DNA from: Iris pallida
Lineage: Eukaryota; Streptophyta; Magnoliopsida; Asparagales; Iridaceae
Reading direction: 5' to 3'
Assembly (NCBI GenBank): GCA_029216955.1
Contig: JANAVB010033216.1
Location: forward strand, 7,179,138 to 7,243,137
Length of the DNA stretch: 64,000 nucleotides
Made by a program: the position numbers and the translations under genes. Under the pieces are notes generated by a model, which was given only the letters and a program-made list of their open reading frames with translations, did not search any database and was not told the origin of the DNA. This document shows, one piece after another, positions 1-13,121 of this stretch. Position 1 is the first letter of the stretch; the number at the start of each line of letters is the position of its first letter.

Positions 1-1848
1 TTAATTCACGAAAACCTAAACAATTCCAGCAGCTTTTTGGGAGAGAGTTTAACTAGGGTTTTTCGACTTCGCGGTGCGATTGCGACCAATCCAGACGTCC
101 GATTCATGCACCATTTCTTTTAGAACCATATCGAGGTTAGTTTTCCAAAATATAATTTGTTTTCTGAAATTTTGAGTTTGGATTTCTGGATAATTATTTA
201 AGTGTCGATTGTCTAAAAATCGACGCTTTGCACGATTTTTGAGATTTCGAGAGATCCTGAACTCCGATTCACGATATGTTTGAAGTTTTGGAAAGCTAAC
301 ACAGAGATCTAAAATATATAAGTTTTCCAGAAATTCAAAAGTTCATATACTATTTTATTTTATTCATAGAATTAAGTTTTGGTCAACGATTCATCGATTT
401 GGTCACTGTTAGCCGTAATGACGATAACTTTTGACCAAATCATAATTTTGTGGCACTGTCGATTCTGGTGCACTCGTGGCGATGAAATCTACTAGATTGC
501 ACACTCAAATTTTTGATTTTATAAAGTTTGACTAGTTAGTCAACGATATGCCTCGATTTGCGTGCCACGGATCCCGAATTTGGAACCATGACTTTCCTTG
601 GCTAAAAATTTGTTTTTAGTTTTTATTTTAGATTTTAATTAGGTTAAAATAGAATTTTGGATGATTTATTCCAGAACAAAAATATAATTAATTAAGTTAA
701 CCCATTAGCCACTTTCTATGATTTTTAGAGTGGAAATTATAGATCTAACTTGTGGTTGTTTATGTGACAGGGTAGATCAGTCTACGACGTCATGAGTTTG
801 TAACTTCATCATCTATCGAAGCATGCAGGTATCATTATGACTTATGTTGCCTTTATTTTATACTGCATGTATCTTCATGTCGTCTTTTCACTATTACTTC
901 TTTATGCTTCATGTTATCATTGTTCATGATTACTATTGTGCACGAGAGTTAGAATTATTAGGGTATATATATACATGTTCATGTCTTACTTCTTATTTCT
1001 CATGTTTACTGTTTATCGTATAGCTAATATTCTATCATAATGGACATGTATCGTGAGTGAGTCGGGTGGGGGAATACAACAAGTAAGCATGTGGTCAACG
1101 AATTGAATATAAATTCTCTATACATTGATTGCATAATATCATTCATGCACCATACGTATGACTGAAGGGTGTCCCAAACCGCCTACATGCAGAAAGTTAG
1201 TATTCTAAAACACACGATACACGTGACTTGATAATTATTTCTATATCATTTACTGTTGTCTTCCATCGAGTCTATTTCATACAGTTATCATGTTATAGTA
1301 GTACTCTTCTTATCATATCATATCGTGTCTATAGTTATCTTCTTTCTTAGTGTTTCTTCATGCATGTATACTATAATGTTTAATGTAGTATTATTGTGAT
1401 CTTGCTCCAATCCTGACTGGATAACTATTTTTCAGCTTGAGACAACGTGATTTGTCCCGAGATCTACGGTGAGTATGTTGTCGACACTGATGTCACTGGT
1501 GTACCCGATTTCAACACTGATGCGAAGTAGCATATTTTCTTTCTTATGCATTCATATTAGTTAGTAGTTATAGACATAGATTTTAGTTTATTCTATTTTT
1601 GCTACCGGGTTTGTTCTCGAGACTATCTGAGTTGTAATGGATCATTTTATGATATTCTATAGTTTATTATGTGAGACTATTGGATATTTAATTTTTGGTG
1701 ATTATTACTAGCTTAGTTGTGGATGATACGTGCGTGTTATTCTTGTTGTGGACCAGTATTACAATAGACAAAGTACTACCGTCGATGTTGCGGCGTAGTT
1801 GGACTTGGCCATGCACTCGTATCCCAAAAGTGGGAACGAGTCGTGAGA
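1..1848 (+). mobile_element. 3' part of a Tekay-like LTR, cut by the left edge
   Basis: Non-coding, AT-rich. It aligns by eye with solo LTRs G and H: the block around 40-140 (tttcgacttcgcggtgcgat, then an ...gacgtccg motif) recurs at 14400-14470, and the block at 690-790 recurs in G at 16014-16100. The end carries the family terminus (a TACCGTCGATG motif at about 1778, then GAGTCGTGAGA at about 1848; the expected final CA looks mutated). The LTR start lies outside the window. Plus orientation. No coding capacity. Confidence 0.65.
829..1435 (+). other. Putative intron inside the LTR leader
   Basis: Donor GCAG|GTATCA at 829, branch-point-like TCCTGAC at 1411-1417, T-rich tract and acceptor TTTTTCAG at 1435. 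The same three signals recur at matching places in H, G, A, D and both C LTRs, which is the main support. Splicing itself is inferred. Confidence 0.5.
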
Positions 1849-2960
1849 AGTTTTTATGGTGGTCCATGCAGGTCTTTTTTTTTCAAATTGTGCGAACTCA
1901 TGGTACGTAGTACCTATATTAGTCATACTACTGCGAGCCTGCGATTAGGAAATGCTCATTCACAATTAGGATTGATTTGATTTAAGAAAATGACTAGGAC
2001 TAGGTATACAATAGGAAACCCTTAATCAATTTGACTACCTGGATAGTTAAGATTGCTCCATAGGCTATGTGGTTAAATTAGGAATAAACATTAAAATTTG
2101 AGGCTTGATGAATTTGGGAGAAATTTTTATATTTGATGAATTTTTATATAAGGATTTAATATTGCATTTTCATATGATGGTATGATTAAAGATGGATAGA
2201 TTTGTCAATTGATAAATTATATCTTTGAGGTTAATCAATTATTGAATATTAGAGTCGTTAAATTTTTGGTATTTTGAAGTTTAAATTATGAATATTGATG
2301 AATATGAATTTCTTGCTAAGGTAAGGTTGAATTTTTGAAAGAAAATTATTTTCGATTGATAAAATTTGGGGACAAAAAATTGGAGCATTTATTGAATTTA
2401 AATATTGAAGAGGTTATGGAAGAATGGATTTAAATTTGAAATATTTTAAAGAATTTAAATTTTATGGATTTAAAATTTGAAGATTATGATAAGATTAGAT
2501 CTGAATTTGAAGACTTGGATATTAAATTATTGATTTAAATTGAATAATTGAAATTGATAATTTTTTAAATATTTAGAAGATAACAATTTATGGGAATGAT
2601 AGAATTTTAGATATTGACCGAGAGAATAGGTTAAGATACTGATGGAAGGTTATGTAGGTCAAACTTCTCTAACTCTATTCCTCGATCATAGTTTTTTTCT
2701 AGTTATCTAAATCCGTTTGTTTTTCTTCTATTGCATGTTCCTATCCTAAATTTTGTGAATCTTCTAGAATTCAAGACAATAACCTAGGTTCCCGTATATT
2801 TTGTTTCTGTCCTATCTATCCTTCTTTGACCAATGACTTGATAATATCTCTATTTTTACTCTTTTATTTTACTATCATTTATCTAATTGATGAATGTTTT
2901 CTTATTATGATAATTTACTCCTTTTCATGTATATTCTAGATATTTTAAAATTCGAGGACG
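1849..2960 (+). mobile_element. Non-coding internal domain after the first LTR
   Basis: The first bases after the LTR (tggtggtccatgcaggtct, 1857-1875) are the same as those after the left LTR of element C at 29788-29806, so this is the internal start of a related element. The rest is AT-rich with many short GAATTTAAAT/TTGAAG runs and no plausible ORF. It ends near ATTCGAGGACGG (2950-2961), which resembles the GAGGACGAAATTT sequence found just before the 3' LTRs of A and C. A second LTR is not recognisable. Confidence 0.4.
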
Positions 2961-4488
2961 GTTGGTTCAAGGCATGCTGGAAGGATATCATTTAGTCATT
3001 CATGAGTTTGAGTCAAGAAAGGTATAGAAACACTGAAAATTCTCGGGACTGTATGTCGGTCGTCGAGGCAATCCCTGGTTTGGGCTCCGCAAGAAAGTAT
3101 AAAGAGTAAAGAAGTGAAGCAAAGGTTTAAATTATACTGTCGGTTATGCCATGCATTTATGTTGAGTCTAGAAGTTCTTGTAGGTGTGTGGTCATAGACA
3201 ACTTGTATACAAGGGCAAGCATCCTCGATTAGAAAGCCTGGGGCCACAGGACCATTTTGGCCTAGGAGGGTAGTAAGGTATCTGAGCAAGAGCACGCTCA
3301 GGTGATTCGAGGACTTCAGCGGGGTTCGCTAACTGTGCTGCAAGGGTCTCGTCAGCACCAAGCTACAAATGACCAAGATGGCTTAAATTATCAGTGACCT
3401 TTCATATAGATGAGTCAGTGTGCTTAGCGATAATCCGCATGCATTGTGTCAAGTCGAATCAAAAGAAGTACAAGCATGACACAGATTGAGTCAAGAATAT
3501 TTGCAATACCCTTATGGAGTCTAATATTTGGCTATAGCAAAGACACGTGCTTCGGCACGAGGTGTGACATCGGTTGGTGAGCCAATATAAGTTTGGATTG
3601 AGTTATTTTGAGTTTAAGTCAGAATGGGCCGTAAGACAAATTTTGGTTAAGTCATGTTGAGTTATGAGACAGGACCTCGATGTTGAAGCACAAATATAGT
3701 TTATGGTACGACCACGTTGTTGCGCCTCAAGGTATGAGCCAAACAAATAAGCACGAGTCGATACGTTGATGTTGTTGGCACGAGAATGGTCTAGAGACAC
3801 AAGGATAAGTAAGTTATCGGTGCGAAGCATGGTGATGGTCTAAAGACACAAAATAGGCCAGGAGTCTAAGTGTTGGAATTGATCCTAAGGCAAGATTGGA
3901 AAGACCACAAGAGAATAAGTTGCATTCATCAAAATAACGTGTTTGTTTTGTATGGGTGGGCGAGGAGCTCACTCACCAGTATGGTTGTGTACTAACAATC
4001 CACCAGTTTTCATGCACAGGTAACATGTACTTGCACGCTTGGGGCAGAGCTCGCTTGGACGTGCTGAGGCATAGAGTTCCTTGGCGTTTTGAGGCATACG
4101 ACCACATTGAAGTCTTCACTTATACTGGATGTAATGTATGGACATCGCCTTCTGAAGCACCCGCAAAGTTGTAAGCCTTCGAAGATGAGCGATTATAATT
4201 GAGAGAAGAGAGAGCTGAGTGTTTCTATCAAAAGAGAAAGTGAGCTTGAGTGACTTGTAATCTTGGCTCCGCGCCTTTGTAATCTTATTTTCAATATCAA
4301 TAAAGTATGTCATTTTGTACTTGTCTTTGTGTTATTCAACTTCTTCGCTTGGGACTTCTGTGCGACGAACCTGTCGCAAGCTGTTGTAATCGACCTTTAT
4401 GGAACCCGTCTTGCGCGAGCGCAACCTAGGCTCGCACGGTATCACGCCTTAGCGAGGACGATCGGTTTTTTGGAATCGGGGAGTGACA
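2961..4488 (+). mobile_element. Unclassified LTR-like sequence ending GAGTGACA
   Basis: No coding sequence. The right end GGGGAGTGACA (to 4488) looks like an LTR terminus, and a poly(A)-type signal (TCAATAAAGT, about 4298-4307) lies about 180 bp upstream, as expected of an R/U5 region. I cannot find a matching TG start or a TSD, so the left limit is arbitrary. Confidence 0.3.
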
Positions 4489-5595
4489 GCTAGCTTGGTG
4501 GATGAGGATCCCTAGGACTTCCTTCTTTCTTTTCTCTTCTTAGTGCAAGACTTAGGCAAGTATATCTTGCCAAAACCATAACCTTTATGATCTATTGCTT
4601 TCCATAATTTTTTTATATATGATCTCAATTTTATTGAGCTACTAGAGATCATATACATTCTAGATTTCAAGTTCTTTCCATACACTGAGTTTGTGATAAA
4701 AATGTTAGATTTAGGATAAAGTGCTCTAACTTTCTTGATACTTATTATAATCACATGAAACTTGTTCTTATAACTAGTTTATATTAGTTTCTGAACTTTG
4801 CTTAGTGATATATTTTTTATTTGGGACGACCATAACATGGAGAAATAACCAAGAATCTTGATCTTGAGCTACTAATTTTGTATTATTTTATAGAAACGAC
4901 GTATCGATTTGATGTTGGACGGTGCAAATCAGCTTTTATTCTTTCAATTTTGTCTCAAAATCTTATATCTTTAACCATGGCTTGGCACCCCCTTTGTGTA
5001 CATATTTGTTTACCGATTAGCATGTTTGGTTCGTAATCACAAGTTATTTTGTTGCTTGTTTTATAGTTATCATCATGTATCATTTTTACCTATCGCACTC
5101 ATTCATATTTATGATTCATTTTCTTGACTCATAACTTAGCATGTAGCTTTGCTTTACTATTTTACATATTGTAGTATACTTGTTCAGCAATCTATAAATG
5201 CACCATTGTTTTGTTTATTTGTTGTCCTATTTTTTTCCAATTTATCCTGGTATAGATTATTTTTATTTCAACTCATGTTCTTGTGCTTGTGATTAGAATT
5301 TATGTAGAAATGATTTCTAGATAAAGACTGATTATCATCGATAGACCACTGCTTGATTGGAATCTATAGCACGTCTGCATTAGTGTATTCAATCTAGAAG
5401 TACTACACATATTGGCATACTGCCAGTATATCGATCCGTGTCGTTTGAAGCAATTTTGATGCATACTAGTGTATCTCCACTATCGCAATGACTTGGCACT
5501 TTGATCAACTGATTACCAGCATGTTAACATATGTTACCAGGAAACCATGATTGATGTACTAATAAAGCGTTCAATATAGATTGGGTGGAGATTAA
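4489..5595. other. No gene seen; possible degraded LTR remnant
   Basis: AT-rich sequence without ORFs. An AGGCAAGTATATC at 4555-4567 matches the 5' splice-site-like motif of the Tekay-like LTRs, and a weak CCAATTTATCCTGG at about 5237 resembles their branch-point module. This suggests an old plus-strand LTR fragment but is not proof. Confidence 0.2.
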
Positions 5596-5718
5596 AATTA
5601 CCGAGACGACGTCCTTATAGCCTTAAAAAGATAAAAATCATACTCATCATATCCTAAGAAACATATAGTTAGACTTATAACAACTTACATGAGCTCCAAA
5701 TAATGTTAAATAATTTGA
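5596..5718 (+). repeat. Left copy of a 123-bp direct repeat flanking the copia fragment
   Basis: Runs from AATTACCGAGACGACGTCC to AATAATGTTAAATAATTTG and matches 7258-7380 with scattered substitutions. It is preceded at 5581-5598 by TTGGGTGGAGATTAAAAT, which resembles the polypurine/LTR-start junction of the copia element (7082 onward). Confidence 0.75.
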
Positions 5719-5724
5719 TGATGG

Positions 5725-7076
5725 GTCCATTGAGCGACACAAGGCTCATCTTGTTGCCTGAGGTTTACACAGGAGCATGGGATTGACTATGATGAGACAT
5801 TTTGTCTCAGTTGCTCAGATGAAAATAGTACGTACATTTATAGCTGTTGTTGCTGCTCGTAAGTGACCACTCCATCAGATGGATATTAATAATGCATTTC
5901 TTCATGGTTCTTTATCCAAGGTTATCTATATGGAGCCCCCTCCAGGTTTTTCCACTCCATCGGGACATGTTTGTCGCCTTCGTCGTGCTATTTATGCTCT
6001 CAAGCAAGCTCCCCGAGCTTGGTTTGAGTGTTTCAGAAGTGCTATTTGTAAGGCAGAATTTTAGCATTGTTCTCAGGATCATTCTATGTTTGTTTGGTCG
6101 TCACCACAAAGGTGAGTTCTTTTTTTACTCTATATGGATGACATAATTTTGACTGGCGACGATTCATTGGAGATTGCATCTACTCAGAGGTACCTTTATC
6201 AGTAATTTCAGATAAAGGACCTTGGCTATCTTCTCTATTTTCTTGGACTCGAGATTGCAGAAGGTAAGAGAGGGATACTTATTTCTCAACAAAAATATAC
6301 TTCAGAGATTCTTTCGTCTGCTGGTTTATCGGATAGTCAGGCAAATGATACTCCTTTGGAGCTTCATATGAAGCTTCGTTCCACAGATGGTGAACCTCTC
6401 ACAAATCCTACTCGCTACATGCAGCTAGTGGGTCAACTTGTGTATCTCTGCTTGACTAGGCCAGATATTTCTCATGCAGTTAGTATTGTTAGCCAGTTCA
6501 TTTTCGCGCCTCGATCAGCTCAGTATAGTGCCTTACTCTAGATTCTCCGATATCTTCAGGGTTCTATTACGCGCTCATTATTTATGTCTTTTACATCTAC
6601 TCTAGAGCTTCGAATTTTTTTGATACATATTGGGCAGGAGATCTGACAATTAGACAATCTACTACAGATTTTGTTTGTTTCTTGGTGATTCATTAATTTC
6701 ATGGCGAAGCAAGGAACAGAGATTGTTACATGTTCTTCTACTGAGGTAGAGTACAGAGCTATGACTGCCACCACCAGGGAGATCGTTCATGTACGTAGAC
6801 TGCTCTCTGATATGGACATTGATCCTATAAGACCTATGCTGCTTCACTGTGATAAGAAAAGTGTTATACATATTGCTAACAATCCAGTTTTTCATGAACG
6901 GACAAAGCACATTGAGATTGATTGTCAATTCGTCCGTGAGCATTTTTTGGCATGCGCTATTTCTCTACAATATGTGACCTCTGCTGATCAACTTGCCGAT
7001 TTCTTTACAAAGTCACACCCCTCAACGCAGTTTCAGTTTTTATTGAGCAAACTCATGTTGTTTGACCCACCATGAG
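5725..7076 (+). pseudogene. Ty1/copia pol fragment: reverse transcriptase and RNase H
   Basis: A 5'-truncated copy of a copia polyprotein, starting inside reverse transcriptase. In order one can read an RHKAHLVA-like start (about 5738), an ETF motif, QMDINNAFLHGSLSK (5877), YMEPPPGFS, RLRRAIYALKQAPRAWFE, the catalytic box as YMDD (about 6133), then FLGLEIAEGK, RPDISHAVSIVSQF, and RNase H CSSTEVEYRAM with HIEIDCQFVREHF and ADFFTKS near the end. It ends at a TGA (7073-7075). Several frameshifts and stops (for example TAG at 6061 and 6538) make it non-functional. Gag, protease and integrase are absent. The family is certain; the copia lineage is not assigned. Confidence 0.92.
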
Positions 7077-7088
7077 TTTGATGGGTGG

Positions 7089-7255
7089 TGTTAAGATTAA
7101 ATTAGATTTAGGTTTAGATTCCTTCTCCTATATGGATGCATATTTCTTCTCTTACTCCTATACGGATATGGATCCGTTCTCCTTCTATATAAATCCTTTG
7201 TGGTATTGGCTTTTATATCATCCATTAATAAAATCAATAATGTTGATTTGTTTCA
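7089..7255 (+). mobile_element. 3' LTR of the copia fragment
   Basis: Starts TGTTAAGATT directly after a purine-rich GATGGGTGG and ends TTGTTTCA, about 167 bp. It has a TATA box (CTATATAAATC, 7185-7195) and a TTAATAAAATC signal near 7225. No 5' LTR is present. Confidence 0.7.
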
Positions 7256-7257
7256 AA

Positions 7258-7380
7258 AATTATCGAGATGACGTCCTTATAGCCTTAAAAAGATAATAAC
7301 TGTACTCACCATATCCTAATAGACACTCTAGTTAGACTTAGAACAACTTATAGCAGCTCCAAATAATGTTAAAGAATTTA
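7258..7380 (+). repeat. Right copy of the 123-bp direct repeat
   Basis: Matches 5596-5718; shared core GACGTCCTTATAGCC, then a TAAAAAGATAA and the AGCTCCAAATAATGTTAAA block near its end. Confidence 0.75.
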
Positions 7381-7850
7381 AAAAAAATTGATAATTAATC
7401 AAAACTCGATACGTATTAAGAAAACGAGTTTATAGCAACTTTTGGAAATTACCATTGGAAATTCTTACTATAGAATTATACGAACTTGACTACTAGCTAG
7501 GGTTATGCTAGCCCATATTAATTTCTACAACTTTTGAGATTTTTTTATTTTTTACATTAACTAAAACTCATAGAAAAGTTAAGAAAATGATTTATAAACT
7601 AACTCTAGAATTTTTTTTTAAAACCTTACATTAAAATGCCTTAAAACATTGCCCATAGACTCCTAATAGCACCTATGATTTTCTACAACTTTTACAAAAT
7701 TTTCTACAGTCACGACGTATTTTTAGGGCATAAAAACCATATATTTGAATTAATAAATAGCATAAAATAAATTTTAAAATTAATAAACTAAATTTTAATT
7801 AAAAACCTTTCTTCTGGTCCCAACCCAATTCAGTTAGCCTGCTAGCAAAC
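7381..7850. other. No gene seen; AT-rich spacer
   Basis: Homopolymer-rich sequence (TTTTTTAT, AAAATTAATAAAC) without ORFs or clear repeats. Confidence 0.3.
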
Positions 7851-7892
7851 TGTCATGCCTCGGATCCAAAATACAGAGAGCGGGGTATGACA
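7851..7892. repeat. 42-bp relic with LTR-like inverted ends
   Basis: TGTCATGCC at the left and GGTATGACA at the right are near-perfect inverted ends, as in the Tekay-like LTRs, with only about 24 bp between. It may be all that remains of an LTR, but no TSD is visible. Confidence 0.3.
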
Positions 7893-7902
7893 CGGCTAGC
7901 TA

Positions 7903-8281
<379 letters not shown>

Positions 8282-9480
8282 TGTCACGTCTTGCTCCCAA
8301 ATAGTCGAGTATGGTATGTTGATATGTCCAATTTATGTCACGGTATCAACGGTAGAATATTATTTAAACTTAAGTACAATAATAATCAAGTCCACAATAT
8401 AACATCATATTGTAACATACACATAACTAAGTCACAAGAAAACAAGATAAGATATATCTAAGAAGTCTCAATAAATAAATAAACTAATGATGTCCACCAA
8501 GGCATGATCAACTACATGTCAAAGGTACCACAAGAACAAACTGGTAAAATGAATAAACTAGGTAACTAAAAGTCCAACTAGATAAGAATTAATAATATGT
8601 AAGCATAAAACAAGAAATATGATACTCTGTATCACCAAAATAATCTGGTACGTTGGTGATGTCAGTATCACCAATAGATCTCCGGCAACAACTCGTCATC
8701 TAAAGCTATTAGATAATATCCATTCATGATTGGAGCAAGTACAACCAAAGCTAGACATAATACAATATACAATATACAACACGTATAGTACTAAACATGT
8801 ATCAAGTTCCAGTAAAATTAGGATAACAAGATATATCAACATGAACCAAGTAAACAAAAGAAGTACGAGTACGACTAACATCTAGGTGCACAAGTATATA
8901 TGGAAACACACCTTTCAACACATGGACAAGCTAATGGTGAGGGTAACACATACTTATTAACACTTGAGATTGTCACACAAATTCATAACAACATTCTCAA
9001 GCACACAAGAATGTCACACGAAGCAGGTCTACGTGCCTAGTGACTGTTTTTCCCCCAAGTCCCACATCTCATGGCAAAAACAATTATGTGATCATGATAT
9101 AATAACATGTAAATCTAGAAATAATATACAAGAACTCTCTCATATGTGTGTGCATAGCATAATAAAGGTACAAAAAACAAACATGCCTATTCTATATGCA
9201 CATACGATATAACAATAAGTGTACAAGAATTTTGCTTATAATAGTACTTGCATGTTCCTCCAAATGGTAAGTGGTCACAAATTTGAGATGAGACGAACAT
9301 AAACCCAATCAACTGGATATTCAAATTCACCACACCATCCCAAGGTATCCACATAGAATAAGTTGCAAAAAAGTTAGAATCATGCTAATTTACGTACAAG
9401 GTAATGTCTCCTAACTAAATTATTTACAAAGAAAATTAATGTATCAATCTAAGCTATTAGAAGTTATTTTATTTTTTTTG
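8282..9480 (-). mobile_element. Minus-strand Tekay-like LTR fragment
   Basis: Begins TGTCACGTCTTGCTCCC, the reverse complement of the family 3' terminus, followed by ATCAACGGTAGAATA as in G, A and D. The branch-point module appears inverted as TGATTGGAGCAAG at about 8720, and the inverted donor (AGTACTTGCATG) at about 9244. The far end is not clear; homology fades near 9480. Confidence 0.5.
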
Positions 9481-10604
9481 GTTTTGAAATATTAACCTAT
9501 TTCTAAAATTTTAGGTCAAAAGACCAAGATTTGCAATTTCTTTTTTTCGATCCTTTTCAGATTTTGGAATTTCTTCTTTGATCCAACAAGAATCGACCAT
9601 TCGATCGTTCAAAATTCAGTCGATCCCTGTGAATTGAGGGATTGCGATTTGAGCATGGAGAAATAGAACATCTCAGACTACACAATATTATTTTTGTTGA
9701 TGAACAAAAATATTGTGATTATATCGGACACAAACACGTAGGTATTGGACTTCTTTTTTCTATGTTCTTAAGTTTTTGGTTGGGAGGGGATTAGAATCCA
9801 AGTTGGGATAAAACATTGGGACAACACATTAAGTTTTGACTGGGCCAAGTAAATGACAAGAAATTTTGTAGAATGTATTGAAGCCAATGCAAGATTTAAA
9901 GTTTTGGGCCGAGCCCATTGTACTTTAAATTCTAAAAATCTAAATTCTAAAAATCTATAGTCAGGCGTTGGTCCTGAACCCAATGGCAGCAAATGGGACT
10001 TAGTTTAATAAATTGGACTTTGGGCCTATCGGACTGGAGGAAAATTGTTTCTTAAATAATTTGGATGGGTAGTATTTAATAATAATTGGGCTTGAATTGT
10101 AGGCTTTGACCTTTAAATAAAGCAGTAAATTAGATGATTTAGAAAATTGGTTATCAGTTAGAATACAAATTATAAATTAATTATAAACCTTAGTGTCAAA
10201 ATTAAGAATTAAGAATTTGAGTTAAGAAGAAATTCCATTAAATATGAGTCGTTATAACTTAAGTTGGATTTAAAAGGACCTAGGAAGATTTATTGGATTT
10301 AATGATTTTTTTTTCCTAGAATTAGTATCTAATAGTTTAATTTATTTACTAGGTGAACTTAGGGCGACTTTCACTCTTGGACGGAGGCAAGTACTCTATT
10401 CAATGTAGTTATTTTTCTATTATGCCTAATTGTGACACAATAGGACACACGAATTATTTTGAACTTTCGTGTCTTGTATATTAATTCCTGTCGTGATTGT
10501 GATTTTGTGTCGAGGGGGGAAGTACTTGGATAGATGTGTGGACTACCCCAAACTTTCCTAATGTCTTACGTGACTGATAGTGATTGCACATTATACGTGC
10601 AATG
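9481..10604. other. No gene seen; possible plus-strand LTR remnant
   Basis: AT-rich. GGAGGCAAGTACTC at 10384-10397 fits the plus-strand LTR donor motif, so part of 9770-10604 may be a plus-strand LTR interrupted by F at 10605. No end or TSD found. Confidence 0.25.
9681..9719. repeat. Short hairpin
   Basis: CACAATATTATTTTTGTT and AACAAAAATATTGTG can pair (15 bp with a 3-nt bulge, GATG loop). Not followed by anything that gives it a role. Confidence 0.4.
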
Positions 10605-12709
10605 TGTAATGCCCCAGTCCTAAAATATGAAGGACTATAATACGTATACATGCCAGCTACGTATCAAGTGGACTCCGACCCAGCTCGAATACGTATAAGC
10701 TGTCTTGTTTTTCTAAATCTATCTATCAAATCAACTAACATATATCTATCTGAATCTACAGAATATAATATAAAGAATAAACAATATGTATCATAGTCTG
10801 CAGTCCATTAATATATATGTTTGAGTAGACCCGAAGAATAATATAGGTCTACATAACTAGGCTAAATAGCAGAATACAAATAATGGATAAATATAAAATT
10901 ATGATAAATACCTGAATCGAAAATAGCAATACCTCCATGATCACGAACTATCTTTGCACAACTACTACCTGGAGAGATCATCAGGTCCTCAGAGGAACGT
11001 AACAAGATACATAATATACATGTCAAAGTAACAGTAAAGAGAGTATAAATACTAAATGGCAACTACCATAACCATATATGTGAAACGCACGTGAGGACAC
11101 TTTCTGGATATCAGGTTTCAAGTACTGAGGCTCACAAGCACCTCGGCAACTCACACCCAAGGTACCAGCCGTGTCGTGGTACCTTGCACAAACGCGTCAA
11201 GAGAACACCAAAGCTTGGGTGCAAAGATAGTGGCAAACGAGTCAGGTAGCAACCAAGTTCCGGCTATAGAAAAAAGGCCAAATGTGTCAAGGTAGCCTGA
11301 TATGACGGTAATGTTCTCCCCACCCCCATGATTTAGATCTATCCAGTCAAGTCAAGTATATCTCAAGTACAAGCAGTGAATCATGCAGCCTATCACGAAG
11401 TCCGTAGTCACGAATATCTCATGTAGACTCCATAGCATGATCGTGTCAGTGTCAATGAAACAAGAATAAAATACATCGACATGCCTAGTGTCGATACTCG
11501 ATATCTATATAATGAAATCGGCACCGAATACAATTTAGATGCAAAGTATCGACTATTCCAACGTCCTAAATGTTAATAAACAAAAAATAAAACAACAATA
11601 AAAGAAGGGAACATAAACTATAACATTGGCAAGGTACACTTGCCTGCAACTTCTAATTGCGAATATGATGGTTTGGCTCTGAGATCCTCGCTACGCCTAT
11701 CACGTACTCCTAAAATAAATCATTCCATATATCAGTGATATATTTATGCCTTAACACATACTATTTATAGACTTATTATATATAGTCCCTAGTAGACATA
11801 ATCTACGGAACTAGCACTTACTATATATATGATCCAATCCATCCTATATGGTATTAAATTATAATAATATAATATTTTTATAAAGTAAACATATAATATT
11901 TATTTGTGGAAAAATATACTAAAATATTTATAATAAAATTTAGACTACATTATTTATAAGGAAACTAGTATCAAACTACCATATCAATCTAGCATATATG
12001 GTATTAAATCTATATGATAAATATTTTAATAAAATAAAAAAAATCTTATTTAATTCTAAAAAATAATTATAAATATTCTATAATAATAGTTAATATATTT
12101 TATTCATATGAAAATATGTATACAAGTCTTGTATTGATTCTATATCAATATACTTATACTTGTTCCATAGTTTGTTTCCGAAACAATAAATTTTCTATAA
12201 ATATTAATTCTGGAAGAATAATATAAATATGTATAAATATGTTTTTCTCATCAAAACATGTACAACAATTATTTTGGACTAGAATCTATGAGTTTTCGGT
12301 GTTCCGACATTACGGTGACAAGTCCAAATTTTATAAAAATAGTAAACCTTAGTAAAATACTACAAAATTATATTCAATTGAAAGCTTAGGATGTCTAGAT
12401 TCTTACCAAAAATATAAGAAGGGTTGAAGTTGTCCAAAAGTTGATGAAGACTTGCACACGAAAGATTTGGTTTAGTTTGAACACCTTTTTATAGAACGGA
12501 CACCCCGGACAAACCGTAAAGAACCCCGTGAGTGGCCAATTGGATATGAAAAAAACACAGAGATTTTTCCAATACTTTTGGTTTTATGAGAATATGATGT
12601 CGAAAAGTAAACAAAACCCTATTTACAAAACATCGTACCTGTTGTGACGAATTTAGCACAAGTTCAATCGACTTCAGTGCACTCCATGCCTTATACCGAC
12701 CAAACGGGG
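10605..12709 (-). mobile_element. LTR F, terminal part up to the insertion of G
   Basis: Starts TGTAATGCCCCAGTCC, a variant of the family terminus in minus orientation. Layout matches the other LTRs: an inverted donor-like CACTTGCCTGCAAC at 11637-11650 and then AT-rich DNA. It is interrupted at 12709 by G, flanked by the TSD CGGGG, and continues at 17556. No coding sequence. Confidence 0.5.
12705..12709. repeat. TSD of solo LTR G, left copy (CGGGG)
   Basis: CGGGG here is repeated exactly at 17551-17555, directly outside the TG...CA ends of G. Confidence 0.9.
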
Positions 12710-13121
12710 TGTCACGACCCGCACCTACTTTTCGAGATACGAGTATACGGGCAAATCCAACCTACGTCGCAGCATCGACGGTAATACGATGTCTATGATA
12801 ACAATGGTCCATAACAAGTACATAGTTCACATATATCATCCACAACTAAGTCATGACAAAGAGATTAAACTTAAAGTCTCAATAAATAATTTAAAGAAGA
12901 ATCCACCACAACTCAATATAGTCTCGGGAATAAACCCGCTAAAAATAACTTATAAAATAACTAGAACTAAAGTCCTCTAAGCTCACTAGCTAAGAATAAT
13001 ACGAAAGAGCATACAGAAGAAATGTGCTACTCTGTATCAGTAGAAGCAACCAGCACATTGGTAACATCAGTGTCACCAAAATACGTACCATAAACATCAG
13101 GGCAAACCACGTTGTCTAAAG

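Noticed and set aside
12710..12730. TGTCACGACCCGCACC and its complement as terminal inverted repeats of a DNA transposon
   Set aside because: 5-bp TSDs, TG...CA ends, a PPT next to the A LTR and linked gag-pol show that these are LTR ends with short inverted termini.
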